DNA of 64,000 nucleotides from Begonia masoniana (GCA_022432975.1 CM039505.1:46854544-46918543), one strand, 5' to 3'; numbered from the stretch's first letter, positions 1 through 11,134 are shown. The notes: generated by a model from the letters alone, not told the origin. A program made the numbers and translations.

Positions 1-688
1 AAAGACTATTATTTGCTGGTGCGAAGCCGGCGGCTAAATCTGACGGCAAATGAGAATTGTGTCACCGTCAAGTGTGCAGTTACATTCGGCAGTGGATATA
101 TGATAACTTCATCAACCATATCAGTGAGGAAAAGAAAGCTAAGAGTTTGTTGAAAAAACTTGAGGAGTTGTATGCTTGGAAGACCGGAAATAACAAGTTA
201 TATTTAATTACAGCTTCTAGGTTTGAAGTATCAGAATGAAAAAGCAATGACCGATCAGTTGAATATATTTCAGGGAATTATCAATCAGTTGGCTGGAATA
301 AAGATCAAGTTTGATGAAGAGTTTAGAGGTTGATGCTTCTTGGAACTTTACCGGACTCGTGGGAGACATTCAGAATGTCTTTGTCCAACTCGGCTCCGTA
401 TAGTGTTTGGCTATAGATGTAGTTAAAAGTAATGTTTTAAACGAGGAGATGAGAAGAAGTTGACGGGTTTTTCTTCACAATCAGTCGTCCTAGTCACTGA
501 AATAGAGGAAGAAGTCAAAGCAAAGGTCTAAGCAACAGAAACCGAAGTCAAAACAAGTCGTGAAAATACGCCAACTTTAAGTGTCATCATTGTGGCAAGA
601 AGGGACACATCAAGAGATTTTGTCGAAGTTTCTTCGAGAGAATCCGATGCCAACGAAAGGAAAATAAATCGAATAGGGTGATACAAGC
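1..688 (+). pseudogene. Partial duplicate of copia A gag
   Basis: This stretch is a near-identical second copy of positions 1874 to about 2568: the Ty1-copia gag of the element that follows. It includes the CCHC zinc knuckle (C-HH-C-GKKG-H-IKRF-C, about 578-620). It differs mainly by shortened homopolymers (for example GTGTTTGG against GTGTTTTGG), so the frame is repeatedly broken. Homology stops at about 688, exactly where a CT dinucleotide run begins. The window starts inside the copy, so its upstream limit is unknown. It could be a tandem duplication, the remains of a second insertion, or an assembly duplication. Confidence 0.8.
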
Positions 689-712
689 TCTCTCTCTCTC
701 TCTCTCTCTCTC
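688..712. repeat. (CT)n microsatellite
   Basis: About 12 uninterrupted CT units sit at the point where the duplicated gag segment loses similarity to its partner copy. Confidence 0.95.
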
Positions 713-763
713 AAACTAACCACTTGCATAAAGATGGTTATCTAAAGGGCTTGGTGAAGAAGA

Positions 764-1105
764 TATGTTGGGATCTCGAGCCACGTGTGGACCTAGATTG
801 ATAGTGGGCAATTTCTCATATATCAAGTAACAAAGCGAGAGGTAGAAACTATTATGGCTAACCCTCTATAGGGAAGTGTGAGAAGCTGCGCTAACCCTCG
901 GAATTAACACGACGCCAGAAGCGATAAAGTTGTTCTTTCTCTTAGGACTGCCCTCTGATCATCATACTTGCCCATTGGGTTTGCTGTTAATAGCACCAAA
1001 GTGATCAGTAAAGTTTCTTCTGGCGGAGGTGAAGCAGAGGAAGCACCAATGTCGGCATCCAAACGCGTAAAGAGGTTGTTCTTTCTCTGTTACTGGTAAC
1101 AAGGC
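764..1105 (+). mobile_element. Copia A 5' LTR remnant
   Basis: It aligns with 7972-8310. Shared blocks include the CCACRTGTG...ACCT(A/G)GAT segment, GTGAGAAGCT, the region around 'GTTGTTCTTTCTCT', and 'AAAGTTTCTTCTGGC'. The first roughly 35 bases seen in the 3' copy (TGTTGGAACCCACC...) are missing, so it is truncated at its 5' end. The two copies have diverged considerably, which indicates an old insertion. The 3' edge is an estimate because similarity ends where the 3' LTR itself is cut off. Confidence 0.6.
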
Positions 1106-1785
1106 AACATATTCTTCTTCACAGAAAAGATAAACTTCGTATGCCCGTCACCGAGCAGAATCGCCACCACCGCCCATCAAACTGAAGCAGTGCTTCTGCT
1201 TGTTCTCTGACGAGTTAGCCGTGCACAGAATCATTGCACCTCTGCCATGCGTCGCCCCTTTTTCAGTCGCATCATCTGCTCAAATGCCATTTTTTGAGCG
1301 GCGTGTTCTCAGTATCCGCCCTTTGTTGTCTCTGTTTATCGATCAACCTCTGCATCAAGCCCTATTTTCGTTCGAGAGTTTGTTCGAAGCAGAGAGTTTT
1401 TCCCTAGTCCGCCACTAGCACGTGGCTCAAACAATCTTCAGCACTGCTGTTTCGTGCACATAAACAACAATTCGTCACTAATTGAGTGACGATCAGACTC
1501 CAAGCAGCTGCTATGACCTGTTCGCTCTTCGCGGGTCTGTTATTGGTGAAACAGTGCACAAATTCAAAGTTTAATTTGATTTTGGGAAAATCTATTCTGT
1601 TGAAGATATTCTGAATTTGGAGAATTTATTTTTGGATTTTAAATTTTGTGGTGATTCTGTGTATTTGGGATATTCTGTTCAGAAATTTTTTATTGGGTGG
1701 CTTGTCATTTATTAGGCAGATTTATTCTGGCAACAGAAAGTTATTTATTCAACACCTTTCTATGTTCTTGTACCATGTTCGAATT
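1106..1785 (+). other. Copia A untranslated leader
   Basis: This lies between the LTR remnant and the gag start. I see no primer-binding site of the usual TGGTATCAGAGC type and no coding similarity. It is presumably the remainder of the LTR plus the 5' leader. Confidence 0.4.
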
Positions 1786-2565
1786 ATGGAGAGTAACTCG
1801 AGTCGGATGGTCACGTTGAACGGCTACAACTATCATGTGTGGAAAATGAAAATGGAGGATCTTCTCTTTGTGAAAGACTATTATTTGCTGGTGCGAAGCC
1901 GGCGGCTAAATCTGACGGCAAATGAGAATTGTGTCACCGTCAAGTGTGCAGTTACATTCGGCAGTGGATATATGATAACTTCATCAACCATGTCAGTGAG
2001 GAAAAGGACGCTCAGAGCTTGTGAAAAAAACTTGAGGAGTTGTATGCTTGGAAGACCGGAAATAACAAGTTATATTTAATTTAACAGCTTCTAGGTTTGA
2101 AGTATCAGAATGAAAAAGCAATGACCGATCAGTTGAATATATTTCAGGGAATTATCAATCAGTTGGCTGGAATAAAGATCAAGTTTGATGAAGAGTTTTA
2201 GAGGTTGATGCTTCTTGGAACTTTACCGGACTCGTGGGAGACATTCAGAATGTCTTTGTCCAACTCGGCTCCGTATAGTGTTTTGGCTATAGATGTAGTT
2301 AAAAGTAATGTTTTAAACGAGGAGATGAGAAGAAAGTTGACGGGTTTTTCTTCACAATCAGTCGTCCTAGTCACTGAAAATAGAGGAAGAAGTCAAAGCA
2401 AAGGTCTAAGCAACAGAAACCGAAGTCAAAACAAGTCGTGAAAATACGCCAACTTTAAGTGTCATCATTGTGGCAAGAAGGGACACATCAAGAGATTTTG
2501 TCGAAAGTTTCTTCGAGAGAATCCGAATGCCAAAGGAAAGGAAAAGAAAATCGAATAGGGTGATA
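1786..2565 (+). pseudogene. Copia A gag (frameshifted)
   Basis: This is a Ty1-copia capsid/nucleocapsid gene. The start ATG at 1786 opens MESNSSRM followed by the typical '[17 protein letters not shown]' N-terminal gag motif. Reading then moves between frames: the conserved '[12 protein letters not shown]' and 'LLGTLPDSWETFRMSL' blocks lie in other frames, with a stop at about 2200. A complete CCHC zinc knuckle (CHHC-GKKG-H-IKRF-C) lies at about 2460-2500. It belongs to the UBN2/retrotran-gag type of plant copia elements. It cannot encode a full Gag. Confidence 0.85.
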
Positions 2566-2679
2566 CAAGCGAGAAGGTAGCCACGGCCACCGAAGAATTC
2601 TTTATTATGTACGACAGAGATGTGCGAGTGGAGAAAAATGTTCCTCATTGTATATAATGCACGCGAAGATCGCAGATTT

Positions 2680-4118
2680 CATAGTCAATTTTGTAGACGA
2701 TGAAGGCACAGTAGAACTTTGGCACAACTGACTTAGTCATATGAGCAAGAAGAGATTGATAATTCTAGCCAAGAAGAACCTACTATTAGGTATAAAAAAT
2801 GACTCTCTAAAACGGTGTGTTTATTGTTTTTCATGCAAGCAAACTCAAGTTGACTTCAAGAGAACTCCTCACTTGCGGAAACCGTGTATACTCGACATGG
2901 TGTACTCCGATGTGTGCAGTCCGATGAAGACACGAACACTTGGTAGTGCGTTGTACTTTGTGACTTTTATCGACGATCATTCAAGGAAGATTTGGGTTTA
3001 TATGTTGAAGTCAAAAGATCAAGTGTTAGACGTCTTCAAGCAGTTTCATGCTTGTGTAGAAAGAGAAACAAGTGTGAAGCTCAAGTGCATCCAGACAGAT
3101 AAAGGGGGTGAGTACTGCGGTCCTTTTGATGAGTATTGCAGAGCGCAAGGTATTCGGCATCAAGAGACACCTCTTAAGACTCCTTAGTTGAACAGGTTGG
3201 CTGAGAGAATGAACAGAACACTTGTTGAGAGGGTGAGATGTTTGCTTTCGCGGTCACAGTTGCTAAGGTCCTTTTGGGGTGAAACCTTGAGTACAGTAGT
3301 TCATGTTTTAATCTCACGTCGAGTGTCCCATTGGGTTTCGAAGTTCCAAATAGGATGTGGTCGAGAAAAGAAGTTTCTTATAGTCATTTAAGCATCTTTG
3401 AGGGCAAAGCCTTTGTTCACATTTCGAAAGACGAACGGTCGAAGTTCGATGTGAAGACGAGGCCGTGCGTGTTCATCGGTTATGGTCTTGATGAGTTTGG
3501 CTACAAGTTCTACGATCCGGTGCAGAAAAATTTTGTCAGAAGCAAAAATGCAGTGTTCGTGGAAGACCAAGGCATCAAAGACATCGATAAGGCAGAAATG
3601 ATAGAGAGGTACAGTGATGATCTGATCGATTTGGATCCAATTTATACACCTGCACAACATTTCGATCAAGAGGGAGCGAAACCAGAGCATGATACTGGTC
3701 TCGTAAATGGCAAAGTCTCCACAACTGATGATGTTGAACTGGCTGAGCAAGTCGAAGAAGAGATTCAAGAGTTGCCAGATGAACCTCCTTTGAGAAGATC
3801 CACTAGAGAATGACGTCCTTCGACGAGATACATTTCATATGAGTATGTGATACTCACAGATGCCAGAGAGCCAGAGACTTATCAAGAGGCGATTTCTTTT
3901 GATGAGAAGAAAGAGTGGTTGCAAGTCATGGAAGAGAAGACACAATCTCTTCACGAGAACCACACTTATGACTTGGTGAAGTTACCACAAGGTAAGAAAG
4001 TTCTCAAGAACATATGGGTCTACAGGTTGAAGACCGAAAATGCAAGCTCACAGCCAAGGTACAAAGCTCGGTTAGTTATGAAGGGGTACAGTCATAAGAA
4101 CATAATCGACTTTGAAAA
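2680..4118 (+). pseudogene. Copia A pol, first part (integrase to RT N-terminus)
   Basis: The GAG-pre-integrase end and integrase core are recognisable. The first catalytic Asp region is 'VYSDVCSP', the second is in 'QTDKGGEY' and the Glu is in 'LAERMNRT', all in the DDE order of copia integrases. A stop replaces Gln just before that (TAG at about 3185). From 3331 to 3813 the integrase C-terminal domain and linker are open (VFIGYG, 'RSKNAVFVED'). After a TGA the RT N-terminal block follows (EPETYQEAI, 'LVKLPQGKKVLKN', ARLVMKGYS). Reading stops at the 'DFE' codons, where the solo LTR-A is inserted; the gene resumes at 6651. Confidence 0.85.
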
Positions 4119-5165
4119 TGTAACATCCAGAACTTTTGTGTTATAACTTCTGTGGGATATATAAAAAATAATAATAATAATAATAATAAATAAAGATAAA
4201 ATGTTAAAGGAATTTTATGGGAAAAACCAAATTAAAGTTCAACCAAACAAAACATTGGTTGGAAACTAATGCAGGGGCAAATTAGGAAGTAAAAGTGGGT
4301 AGTTGGGAGCATCCAATAAGAATGTGACATGTGGCAAAGCTTGTGGAAGAAGCTTTTCTTTGCTTATTGTCTCCCATACGTGAGATCACCTTCATTTTTC
4401 ACACTTCCCTTTGTTGTCTTTCATCACCGAGAAGAAACTCTCCCCTCCTTCCCACGATTTTTTGTTCCGCTTGTGAAGATTTGAAGGACACAGAAATTTC
4501 TCTCCTCCAGTTGACCGCATTTCAGCCATCTTAGAAGCTCCTAAGGTGACAAAGCTCAAGCGAGGTACTTGGATTGCTAAAGACAAGAGGTAAGTTCTCG
4601 TGACTTACTGTAGTCGATTGGCTTACACCATACGTCGAAAATGTGTTGAGGATAATTTGGTGCATGGTTGTTTAATTGCTTTGGTTTGGTAGATTAAGTT
4701 TGGTGTTTTATAGGTTAAGTTTTGTGATGTTTGATGGTATTTGTGTTGTTTTGATGGTATTCACGTTATATATGTTATATTGTGCATATTGAACTGTTCA
4801 TGCATCATAGTTTTCAAAATGCCATGAAAATGAATTTACGCATTGATTTCAAAGAAAAAGAACTGCGTGCATAAAAAGACAAGTAAAGTATCATAGTAAA
4901 CAACACATGGCATGGGGTTATCGAGGATGAGGTTCAGACCAGTCGTTCCATGGTGAGTGGGTTTTCCTCCCTTCAGATGGTGTGGGCTATCTAACCGCTT
5001 GACGTGCCCTATCCATCTGTCGAGCATTTCCGATAACCATGGACTGACACGTACTGAAATGAAATGACATGGACGACTTTCATAGCATGAAACATACATG
5101 ATCATGCATAGACATTTACGTAAAATTTACTGAGATTTATTCTCATAGGCGTCTCTATGGTGTAG

Positions 5166-5221
5166 GTGACTTCGAGCAAGGTGAGGATGACTTTCCTCTG
5201 CCTGAAGAGCCTGCAGCTTGA
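5166..5221 (+). other. Conserved short ORF in LTR-A (candidate exon)
   Basis: Directly after TATGGTGTAG the frame reads G-D-F-E-Q-G-E-D-D-F-P-L-P-E-E-P-A-A-stop. The same peptide ending is found at the same place in LTR-B, LTR-C and LTR1-3. A donor-like AAGAG|GTAAGT lies at 4589/4590. Splicing from it to 5166 would give ...K-T-R-G-D-F, with the Gly codon split by the intron. No in-frame ATG was found upstream in either the spliced or the unspliced reading. Whether it is translated is unproven. Confidence 0.4.
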
Positions 5222-5238
5222 TGAAGGGTGCCCGTGAA

Positions 5239-5274
5239 GTGCGCTGGGCAGTCGATGCATACTTGACCCGTGGG
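5239..5274 (+). other. Conserved LTR block downstream of the short ORF
   Basis: The pattern GTGCGCTGG(G)CAGTCG...TGCNT...TTGACCCGTGGG is retained in LTR-A, LTR-B, LTR-C and LTR1-3. It contains small indels that would break a reading frame, which points to conservation at the DNA or RNA level rather than as protein. Confidence 0.5.
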
Positions 5275-5651
5275 AGCATAGGTTATGTATTTTGATGGGT
5301 AATATTATGGGTTATGATGGGCTGATGGGTGATAGTTAGATGAATTATATAGAAACTATTATAGGATGCTTGGTATCTGGACAGGTAGTGAACAAATGTA
5401 TTGAATGTTCATTTTGATGATTTTAGGTTGAATGTTCAGTTTATGAATGTGCATTTTAGTTGGATTGATGATGAATAATTGGAGAATGGTATTTGAAGTG
5501 TTATTAGGTGAAGGAAGTGGTAAATTGATGAAGTTGATGATGGTATAGAGTGGAAATGGCGAAGTGTGTATGAGGGGGAATGGAGGCATGAGAAAAGGAA
5601 GAGGAAGAGAAGGGGAAGGAAAAGATGGGAAGAGAAAGAAAAAAAAGGAGC

Positions 5652-5746
5652 CGATCGATCGCCAGAAGAGGGGCGATCGAACGTAGAATTCTCTGGTTTT
5701 CCAGAGAGTTGCCCGATCATTCACCCAAAGAGGGGCGAACGATCGG
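5652..5746. repeat. Hairpin and CGATCG cluster in LTR-A
   Basis: CCGATCGATCGCC, CGATCGAAC and CGAACGATCGG surround a short hairpin (CTCTGG-TTT-TCCAGAG, about 5691-5707). Equivalent clusters sit in the same part of LTR-B, LTR-C and LTR1-3. Confidence 0.6.
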
Positions 5747-6650
5747 TTGTTTCGGGTAATGGGTGATACAGGGATGGAAATTGTATAAGTCTCGGTTAAG
5801 TATTCTGGCAGAGAAATGTCGTCCAAAGTTGTCGTCCAAAGTTGTGGGCAATAACGTCGACCAAAGTTGTCGTCCAAAGTTGTGGGCGATAACGTCGACC
5901 AAATAGTAAGTGTTCTGCTGTTAAGTTTTCATTAAGAGTTCAGTCGATGTTGGGCAGGAAATATTAAATTAAGTTGTTAAGTTTTATTTAAGAGTTCGGT
6001 CGATAACGTCGACCGATTAGTCAATGATTGGTTGAAGGTATTTAGTAAGGAGTTCGATTGACAACATCGAAAATTTCAGGGAGAAGTTGGTCGATAAGTG
6101 TTCTGTCGAGAACGTCGACCGATTTTGGTCATTGTTGACATCGACCGATTTTGGCCAATGTTGATATCGACCGAAGAAACCCGAGAGAAGTTAAGTGTTA
6201 TTTATCTCGACCGATTTCTTTACAGAAGCCACGTCGACCCCTACTGTATCATTCGTTCAAACCCGATAGAGAGAATTAGCTACCCCTACTATTCAAATTG
6301 ATGAAACTCGAGAGGAATTAAATGCCAAACTAGGTTATAGGCGTCGACCGAAACCATGTTTCACTGTTTTTCGTAGAATTTAAATTAAGTTAAACTTTAG
6401 TACTAGGTTTATATCTTCCGCTGAATAAAGTAATTTGTCTTTAAATGTTGATAGATATGGATTTAATGCCTGAGTCTATTCTCTCACGATTGATGAACGA
6501 ATGAAAAGGGAAATGAATTGATAAATGAAAATGAAAATTGTATGAGAATAGACGAAGGTAATAGGCAAGTCCAATTATAAGAAGAAATGTAAAAGTTTAA
6601 ATTTTTGGGACTTTTAGGATTTATGTATATAGAAATTTGGGGACGTTACA

Positions 6651-7938
6651 GAAGAAATATTCTCACCAGTGGTGAAGATGTCCTCGATCTGAGTTGCTCT
6701 TAGTTTAGCGGCGCGCTTGAACTTAGAGATCGAGCAACTTGATGTAAAAATTGTGTTTCTCCATGGTGACTTAGAGGAAGAAATCTACATGGAGTAGCCC
6801 ATGGGATTAAAAGTCAAAGAGAAAGAGTAATGTTGTGCAAGTTGAAGAAGAGCTTATATGCCCTCAAAACAAGCTCCACGGCAGTGGTACAAGAAGTTTG
6901 AATCTTTCATGGTGAGTCACGGGTACAGCCAAACATCGTCAGGCCATTGTGTATTCATCAAGAGCTATTCCGATGATAACTTCATTATTCTTCTCTTGTA
7001 TGTTGACGATATGTTGATTATAGGTCATGATACTAGCAAGATTGCTAAGTTGAAGGGAGAGCTAAACAAGTCTTTTGCGATGAAAGACTTGGTACAGCGA
7101 AGAAGATACTTGGTATGAAGATCTCTTGTGATATGAAAAATAGAAAACTGTGGTTGTCTCACGAAGGCTACATCGAAAAGGTACTTGAAAAGTTCAACAC
7201 GAGCAAGGCCAAAGCTGTGTGTTCTCCACTTGCAGGTCACTTCAAGCTCAATTCGGAGCAATGTCCTACAAGTGAGAAAGACAAGGAATACATGAGTCGA
7301 GTTCCTTATGCGTCTACAATTGGCAGTTTGATGTACGTCATGGTTTGCACTCGACCTGATATTGCTCATTTAGTTGGAGTAGTCAGCCAGTTCCTCTCCA
7401 ATCTTGGCAAAGAACATTGGGAAGCGGTGAAGTGGATACTCAAATATCTTCGAGGTACTTCCAGGTTGTGTTTGTGTTTCAGTGGCAATGATCCTATGCT
7501 AGTTGGTTATACCGATTCAAATATGCCCGATGACATTGATTCCAAGAGGTCAGTTTCAGGATTCTTGATGACTTTTGCAGGGGGAGCTGTGTCTTGGCAA
7601 TCGAAGCTGCAAGAGTGTGTTGCACTATCCACCAAAGAAGCTGAGTACATTGCGATTACTGAGAGTTGCAAGGAAGCTTTGTGGATGAGGAAATTCCTTG
7701 GGGAGTTGGGTTTGCGCCAAAAGAAGTATGTTGTGTTCAGCGATAGCCAGAATGCTATCCACCTCTCCAAGAATTCGTTATTTTATTCGAGATCCAAGCA
7801 TATTAACGTGAAGTATCATTGGGTTCGAGACGAAGCAGTTGCACTTGGCGAAAGTACACACTAGTGAGAACAGTTCGGATATGTTGACGAAGGCTTTGCC
7901 GAATGAGAAGTTCGAGGCTTGTCGGCAAAAAACGGGTT
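6651..7938 (+). pseudogene. Copia A pol, second part (RT and RNase H)
   Basis: It resumes with 'EIFSPVVKMSSI' and continues through 'LEIEQLDVK', 'KQAPRQWYKKFESFM' and an intact RT catalytic motif LLYVDDMLIIG (about 7000-7020). After a frameshift at about 7110 a 249-codon open stretch (7115-7861) carries the RT thumb and RNase H ('VGYTDSN', 'ALSTKEAEYIAITE', 'FSDSQNAIHLSKN', 'SRSKHINVKYHWVRD'). A further frameshift at about 7850 separates the C-terminal 'DMLTKALPNEKFEACR'. Several in-frame stops occur near 6690-6830. Non-functional. Confidence 0.88.
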
Positions 7939-8311
7939 TGTTGGAACCCACCACATGAGCTGGATGGAGAGTTTATTGGGATCCAGGCCACATGTGCAGA
8001 CCTGGATCGATAATGGGAAATGGCCCATTATCCATACAAGAGAGAGAGGTGAGAAACTGTTGCGGTTAACTCTCCAGGTAAGTGTGAGAAGCTACGGCTA
8101 ACCCTCGTGGATTTACGATAACAGCCAGACGCGATAAAGAGGTTGTTCTTTCTCTTTAGAAACTACCTCTAATAATCATACTTTGTCATTGGGTTGCTGT
8201 TAATAAGCACTCAAAGTGATGGTAGAAAGTTTCTTCTGGCAGAGGTGAAGCAAGGAGAGCAAGCACAATGACGACAGCTAGACACGATAAAGAAGTTGTT
8301 CTTTCTCTTTA
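7939..8311 (+). mobile_element. Copia A 3' LTR (3'-truncated)
   Basis: It begins TGTTGGAACCC just after the RNase H end and is similar to 764-1105. Similarity to the 5' copy stops at 'GTTGTTCTTTCTCTT' (about 8311), and no CA terminus or target duplication is visible. It is therefore truncated by whatever follows. Confidence 0.65.
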
Positions 8312-9250
8312 AGCTATATAGACATGTATGGTCATCAAGCTTCATGATATAAACAAAGGAAGGTCAAAAATTAAAGTTTCAATCAAAGATTTTTCAAATA
8401 TGGATAAAGATTCATTGAAGGAAGATAATGCATTTGAAAGTGTACAAAAAGAGTTTTTGATTAAAAAACTACAAGTAGAATCCAAAAAGATGTTTGAAAA
8501 GATATGCATGAAGATTTACAAAGTTTGGAGAGAGAGGTGTAAAGATTCACACGAGTTTGAAAGAGATAAAGATTTACGCAGATTGGAGAGAGATAAAGAT
8601 TTACGTGAACAAGAGGGATGGAAACACAACAACTAAACATGTACATGCAAAATTCATGCAAAGTTTCCTTTTCTCTATCAAATTTGGCAGGGACTTATTT
8701 CTTAATTTTTGAAGAAAGGTGGACCACGAATTTAGGAAGGAAAGCCACGAAATTTATCAATCAAATTGGTCTAAGTTTCCTTTTATTACATAGTCAAAGT
8801 TTCTTTTTATTAATTTGTTAAGTTTCCTAATCTTTAGATATTTCATAGTCTTTAGATGTTTCCTAATTACTTTCTTATTAAATTAGAATAGTTTGTAGTC
8901 TATTTAAAGGCATAAACCTTGCAACATTAAAAAAAAGATATACACGATTTTGAGTTACTCTTTGTGAGAATTTTCTCTTTGATTCTTTGTGAAGAACTAG
9001 ATCTTATTTAAGTCAAAACTTGAAAGATCAACTTGATAGCTTTGGTTCTAACCACAAGTTCGGTTACGGGTCAAGTTCTTTGTTTGATATTTTTGATTCC
9101 ATTGATAATGTTCGATTGGGGTCAAGTTCCTTATACTTGATTTCAAAGGCATTTATGAATTTCTATTCCACGTTATTGAAGGGTCTCGGGTTTCATATAC
9201 CCGTGGTTCTCATCACTTCATCTTCGGCTGCGGTTGCTTAGGCCACTCAT
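8312..9250 (+). other. AT-rich, LTR-like segment of unknown element
   Basis: It contains a 102-codon Lys/Glu-rich open frame (8328-8633) with repeated 'ERDKDLR', which I do not recognise. Then comes promoter-like sequence: repeated AGTTTCCT/TTTAGATRTTTC blocks, TATTTAAAGGCATAAACC (about 8902) and a CTTTGTGAGAA leader. The layout resembles the end of a gypsy-type LTR, but I found no partner LTR, no PBS and no target duplication. Treat it as an unclassified remnant. Confidence 0.3.
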
Positions 9251-10288
9251 CACATGGACGATTGGATCAAGGGTTCCGCTCTCATCCTCACTGCTGATAT
9301 TTCATGGAGTACGTGGATTGTTTTACATATAGTTGGACATCCATGACCATTGTTTCTTCTCTGTCCAGAGTAACTTCATCTGGGAAGGTACAAAATTTGC
9401 CTTTCTAGTCAATTGATGTTCTCTATTGTCTGCTATTTTCTATAACTGCTGTTTTTGGTGCTTCTCCAAGCTTGATAAGAACTTTACTGATTGTAGGAAG
9501 GCCTACTGTTTTCTATGGCCAAAACTAGGAGATGGAATTCATGCTCAACAACAAGAGCAGAGGAAGGAGATTGCAGATGATCAAATGGTGGAAATTTCCA
9601 TAAAGATTATAACTCACTTTCATCCCACGTGAAAGAACATAAAGATTTTGTTCGAAATGGCGAGCAAAAAAATACAATAAACTCTATTTTGTCATAAAGA
9701 AACAATTAAGACAAGGTTCATCGGAGAGAGGGAGAGAGATTTGACGGAAAATTTAACAGATGTTAACGTCAAGATGTTCATTGCTTATGTCTTAAACTAT
9801 GATGTATTAATTGACGAAATTAAAAATTTAGGTATCAACTGAAAATACCCCTTCATTCATTGTCCATTTTGATAATTAAACTTGTTATCTGTCACAGTGG
9901 ATGCATGATCTATGTGTGAGTAGTAATACTCCCATTTACCAAAAGTCCTATAATATTATTTGAGAACTGGATTTGAGTTTGAATGTTGAGAGAGAACTTG
10001 AAATATGATATTGATAATTTAATATGGAACTCAATCACGGAGTCAAAGGAGAACATTTCAAGTTCAAATCAATATTTTGACATTTTAATCTCTTTCGAAA
10101 GGAAATATTCACGTACAAAAACTAATAAATGGCAAGTTTATAAATAAACACGAGTGTTGAGAGATAACTACACACTTCTAGTCAAGCGTAGAACAATGCA
10201 ATTGTTTTGAAACAGACAACTTAAGTTTATTCATGTCCTACCAATTCCAACTATATCATTAAATAAGAGGAAAGAAAGTAATTCAAAG
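9251..10288. other. Unassigned intergenic DNA
   Basis: There is no recognisable gene. GT...AG signals around 9387 (AAG|GTACAA) and 9497 (TGATTGTAG|GAAGG) could mark the two sides of an intron in a decayed gene fragment, but the flanking frames are short and match nothing I know. The rest is AT-rich and non-repetitive within the window. Confidence 0.4.
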
Positions 10289-11048
10289 TAGGGGTAGGCA
10301 GGACCGGACCAGATCGAGAATCGAGAATCGGACAGAACTGAAGGTTTTGGTCCGGTTTCGGTCGATCCTCCAAGGTATTCGGTCCGGGACAGGTCCTCGC
10401 ACCCAAAATCTCATCGGTCCACGGATCAGTCACTCTCCACTGCTCACTCTCGGAGTCAGCCCTCAGGCACTAGTCACTATGCAGCAATTGCATTGCTCAC
10501 TACTCGATGCTCACTCTCAGCACGCAGGCACGCAACAACGCTTAATCACTGTCGTTGTCGCGGTCACCGATCACCATTTAGCCTCTGCTGAATCGAAGCA
10601 CTGTGTCTCTTAGTCTCCGTGTCCCGCGCAGTCCACCTTCAGCCAACGCTTGACGGTAAGAGGCAAGAGGCAAAAGGTGATTTCGATACTGCGTTTATTT
10701 ATTAATGTTTGATTCTGATTATGGTAAGAGGCAATTTGGTGATTCTGATTTCTAATAGAAAAAAAAATTTTGATTTTTGATATTTTATTTTTTATTTTTG
10801 ATTTCTTATAGGCAATTTGTATTTTTTCGATTTATTTTTAATTTTTTTAAAATAATTTTTTTTTTTAATATTATGGTAGGAGGAACCGGGACTAAACCAA
10901 GATCAGATAGAAACTTTTGGTCCGGTCTCAATTTTGTACATGTCTCTCTTAGGGTCGGTTATAGGATTTGAGATAGAAATTCCAAATCTTTTGTTACAGT
11001 CTGATTTTGGCTAGAAACCAGTCTGACGAAGACCTAACCCACCCCTAA
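10289..11048. mobile_element. Non-autonomous hAT-like element
   Basis: It begins TAGGGGTAGGC and ends ...GGTTAGG-type sequence on the opposite strand (ACCTAACCCACCCCTA), giving short terminal inverted repeats. The octamer attcaaag flanks it at 10281-10288 and, after three extra bases, at 11052-11059. An 8-bp duplication and AGGGGT ends fit hAT elements. The ends carry GGTCCGGTTTCGG-type motifs usual for small plant hAT derivatives. No transposase is present. The exact right end is uncertain by about 3 bp. Confidence 0.7.
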
Positions 11049-11058
11049 TTAATTCAAA

Positions 11059-11134
11059 GGAAAGAGAAAAGCGTCCTTAAAACAGAGCCTTTCTTCAGGA
11101 AAGAGAAAAGCGTCCTTAAAACAAAGCCTTTCTG
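11059..11134. repeat. Two-copy direct repeat upstream of the RING gene
   Basis: About 38 bp (GGAAAGAGAAAAGCGTCCTT...GCCTTTCT) is repeated back to back with one or two mismatches, directly beside the hAT target duplication and about 750 bp before the RING gene start. Confidence 0.85.

Larger units (their letters stand above)
4119..6650 (+). mobile_element. Solo gypsy LTR (LTR-A) in copia A RT
   Basis: It starts TGTAACATCC and ends GGACGTTACA (TG...CA with the TGTAAC/GTTACA inverted ends of the other gypsy LTRs here). The flanks gaaaa (4114-4118) and gaaga (6651-6655) are a 5-bp target duplication with one substitution. Removing it rejoins the conserved copia RT motif 'DFE-EIFSPVVK'. It is 2532 bp long and has no internal coding region, so it is a solo LTR left by LTR-LTR recombination. 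It shares the GTAAGT donor-like site, TATGGTGTAG, the short acidic ORF and hairpins with the other LTRs in the window, but is otherwise strongly diverged from them. Confidence 0.88.

Noticed and set aside
8328..8633. Lys/Glu-rich open frame as a host gene
   Set aside because: Low complexity with an internal 'ERDKDLR' repeat, no recognised domain, and placed in element debris. Kept only as part of an unclassified segment.
9387..9505. Intron of a host gene
   Set aside because: The GT and AG signals are plausible, but the flanking frames are short, contain stops and match nothing I can name.
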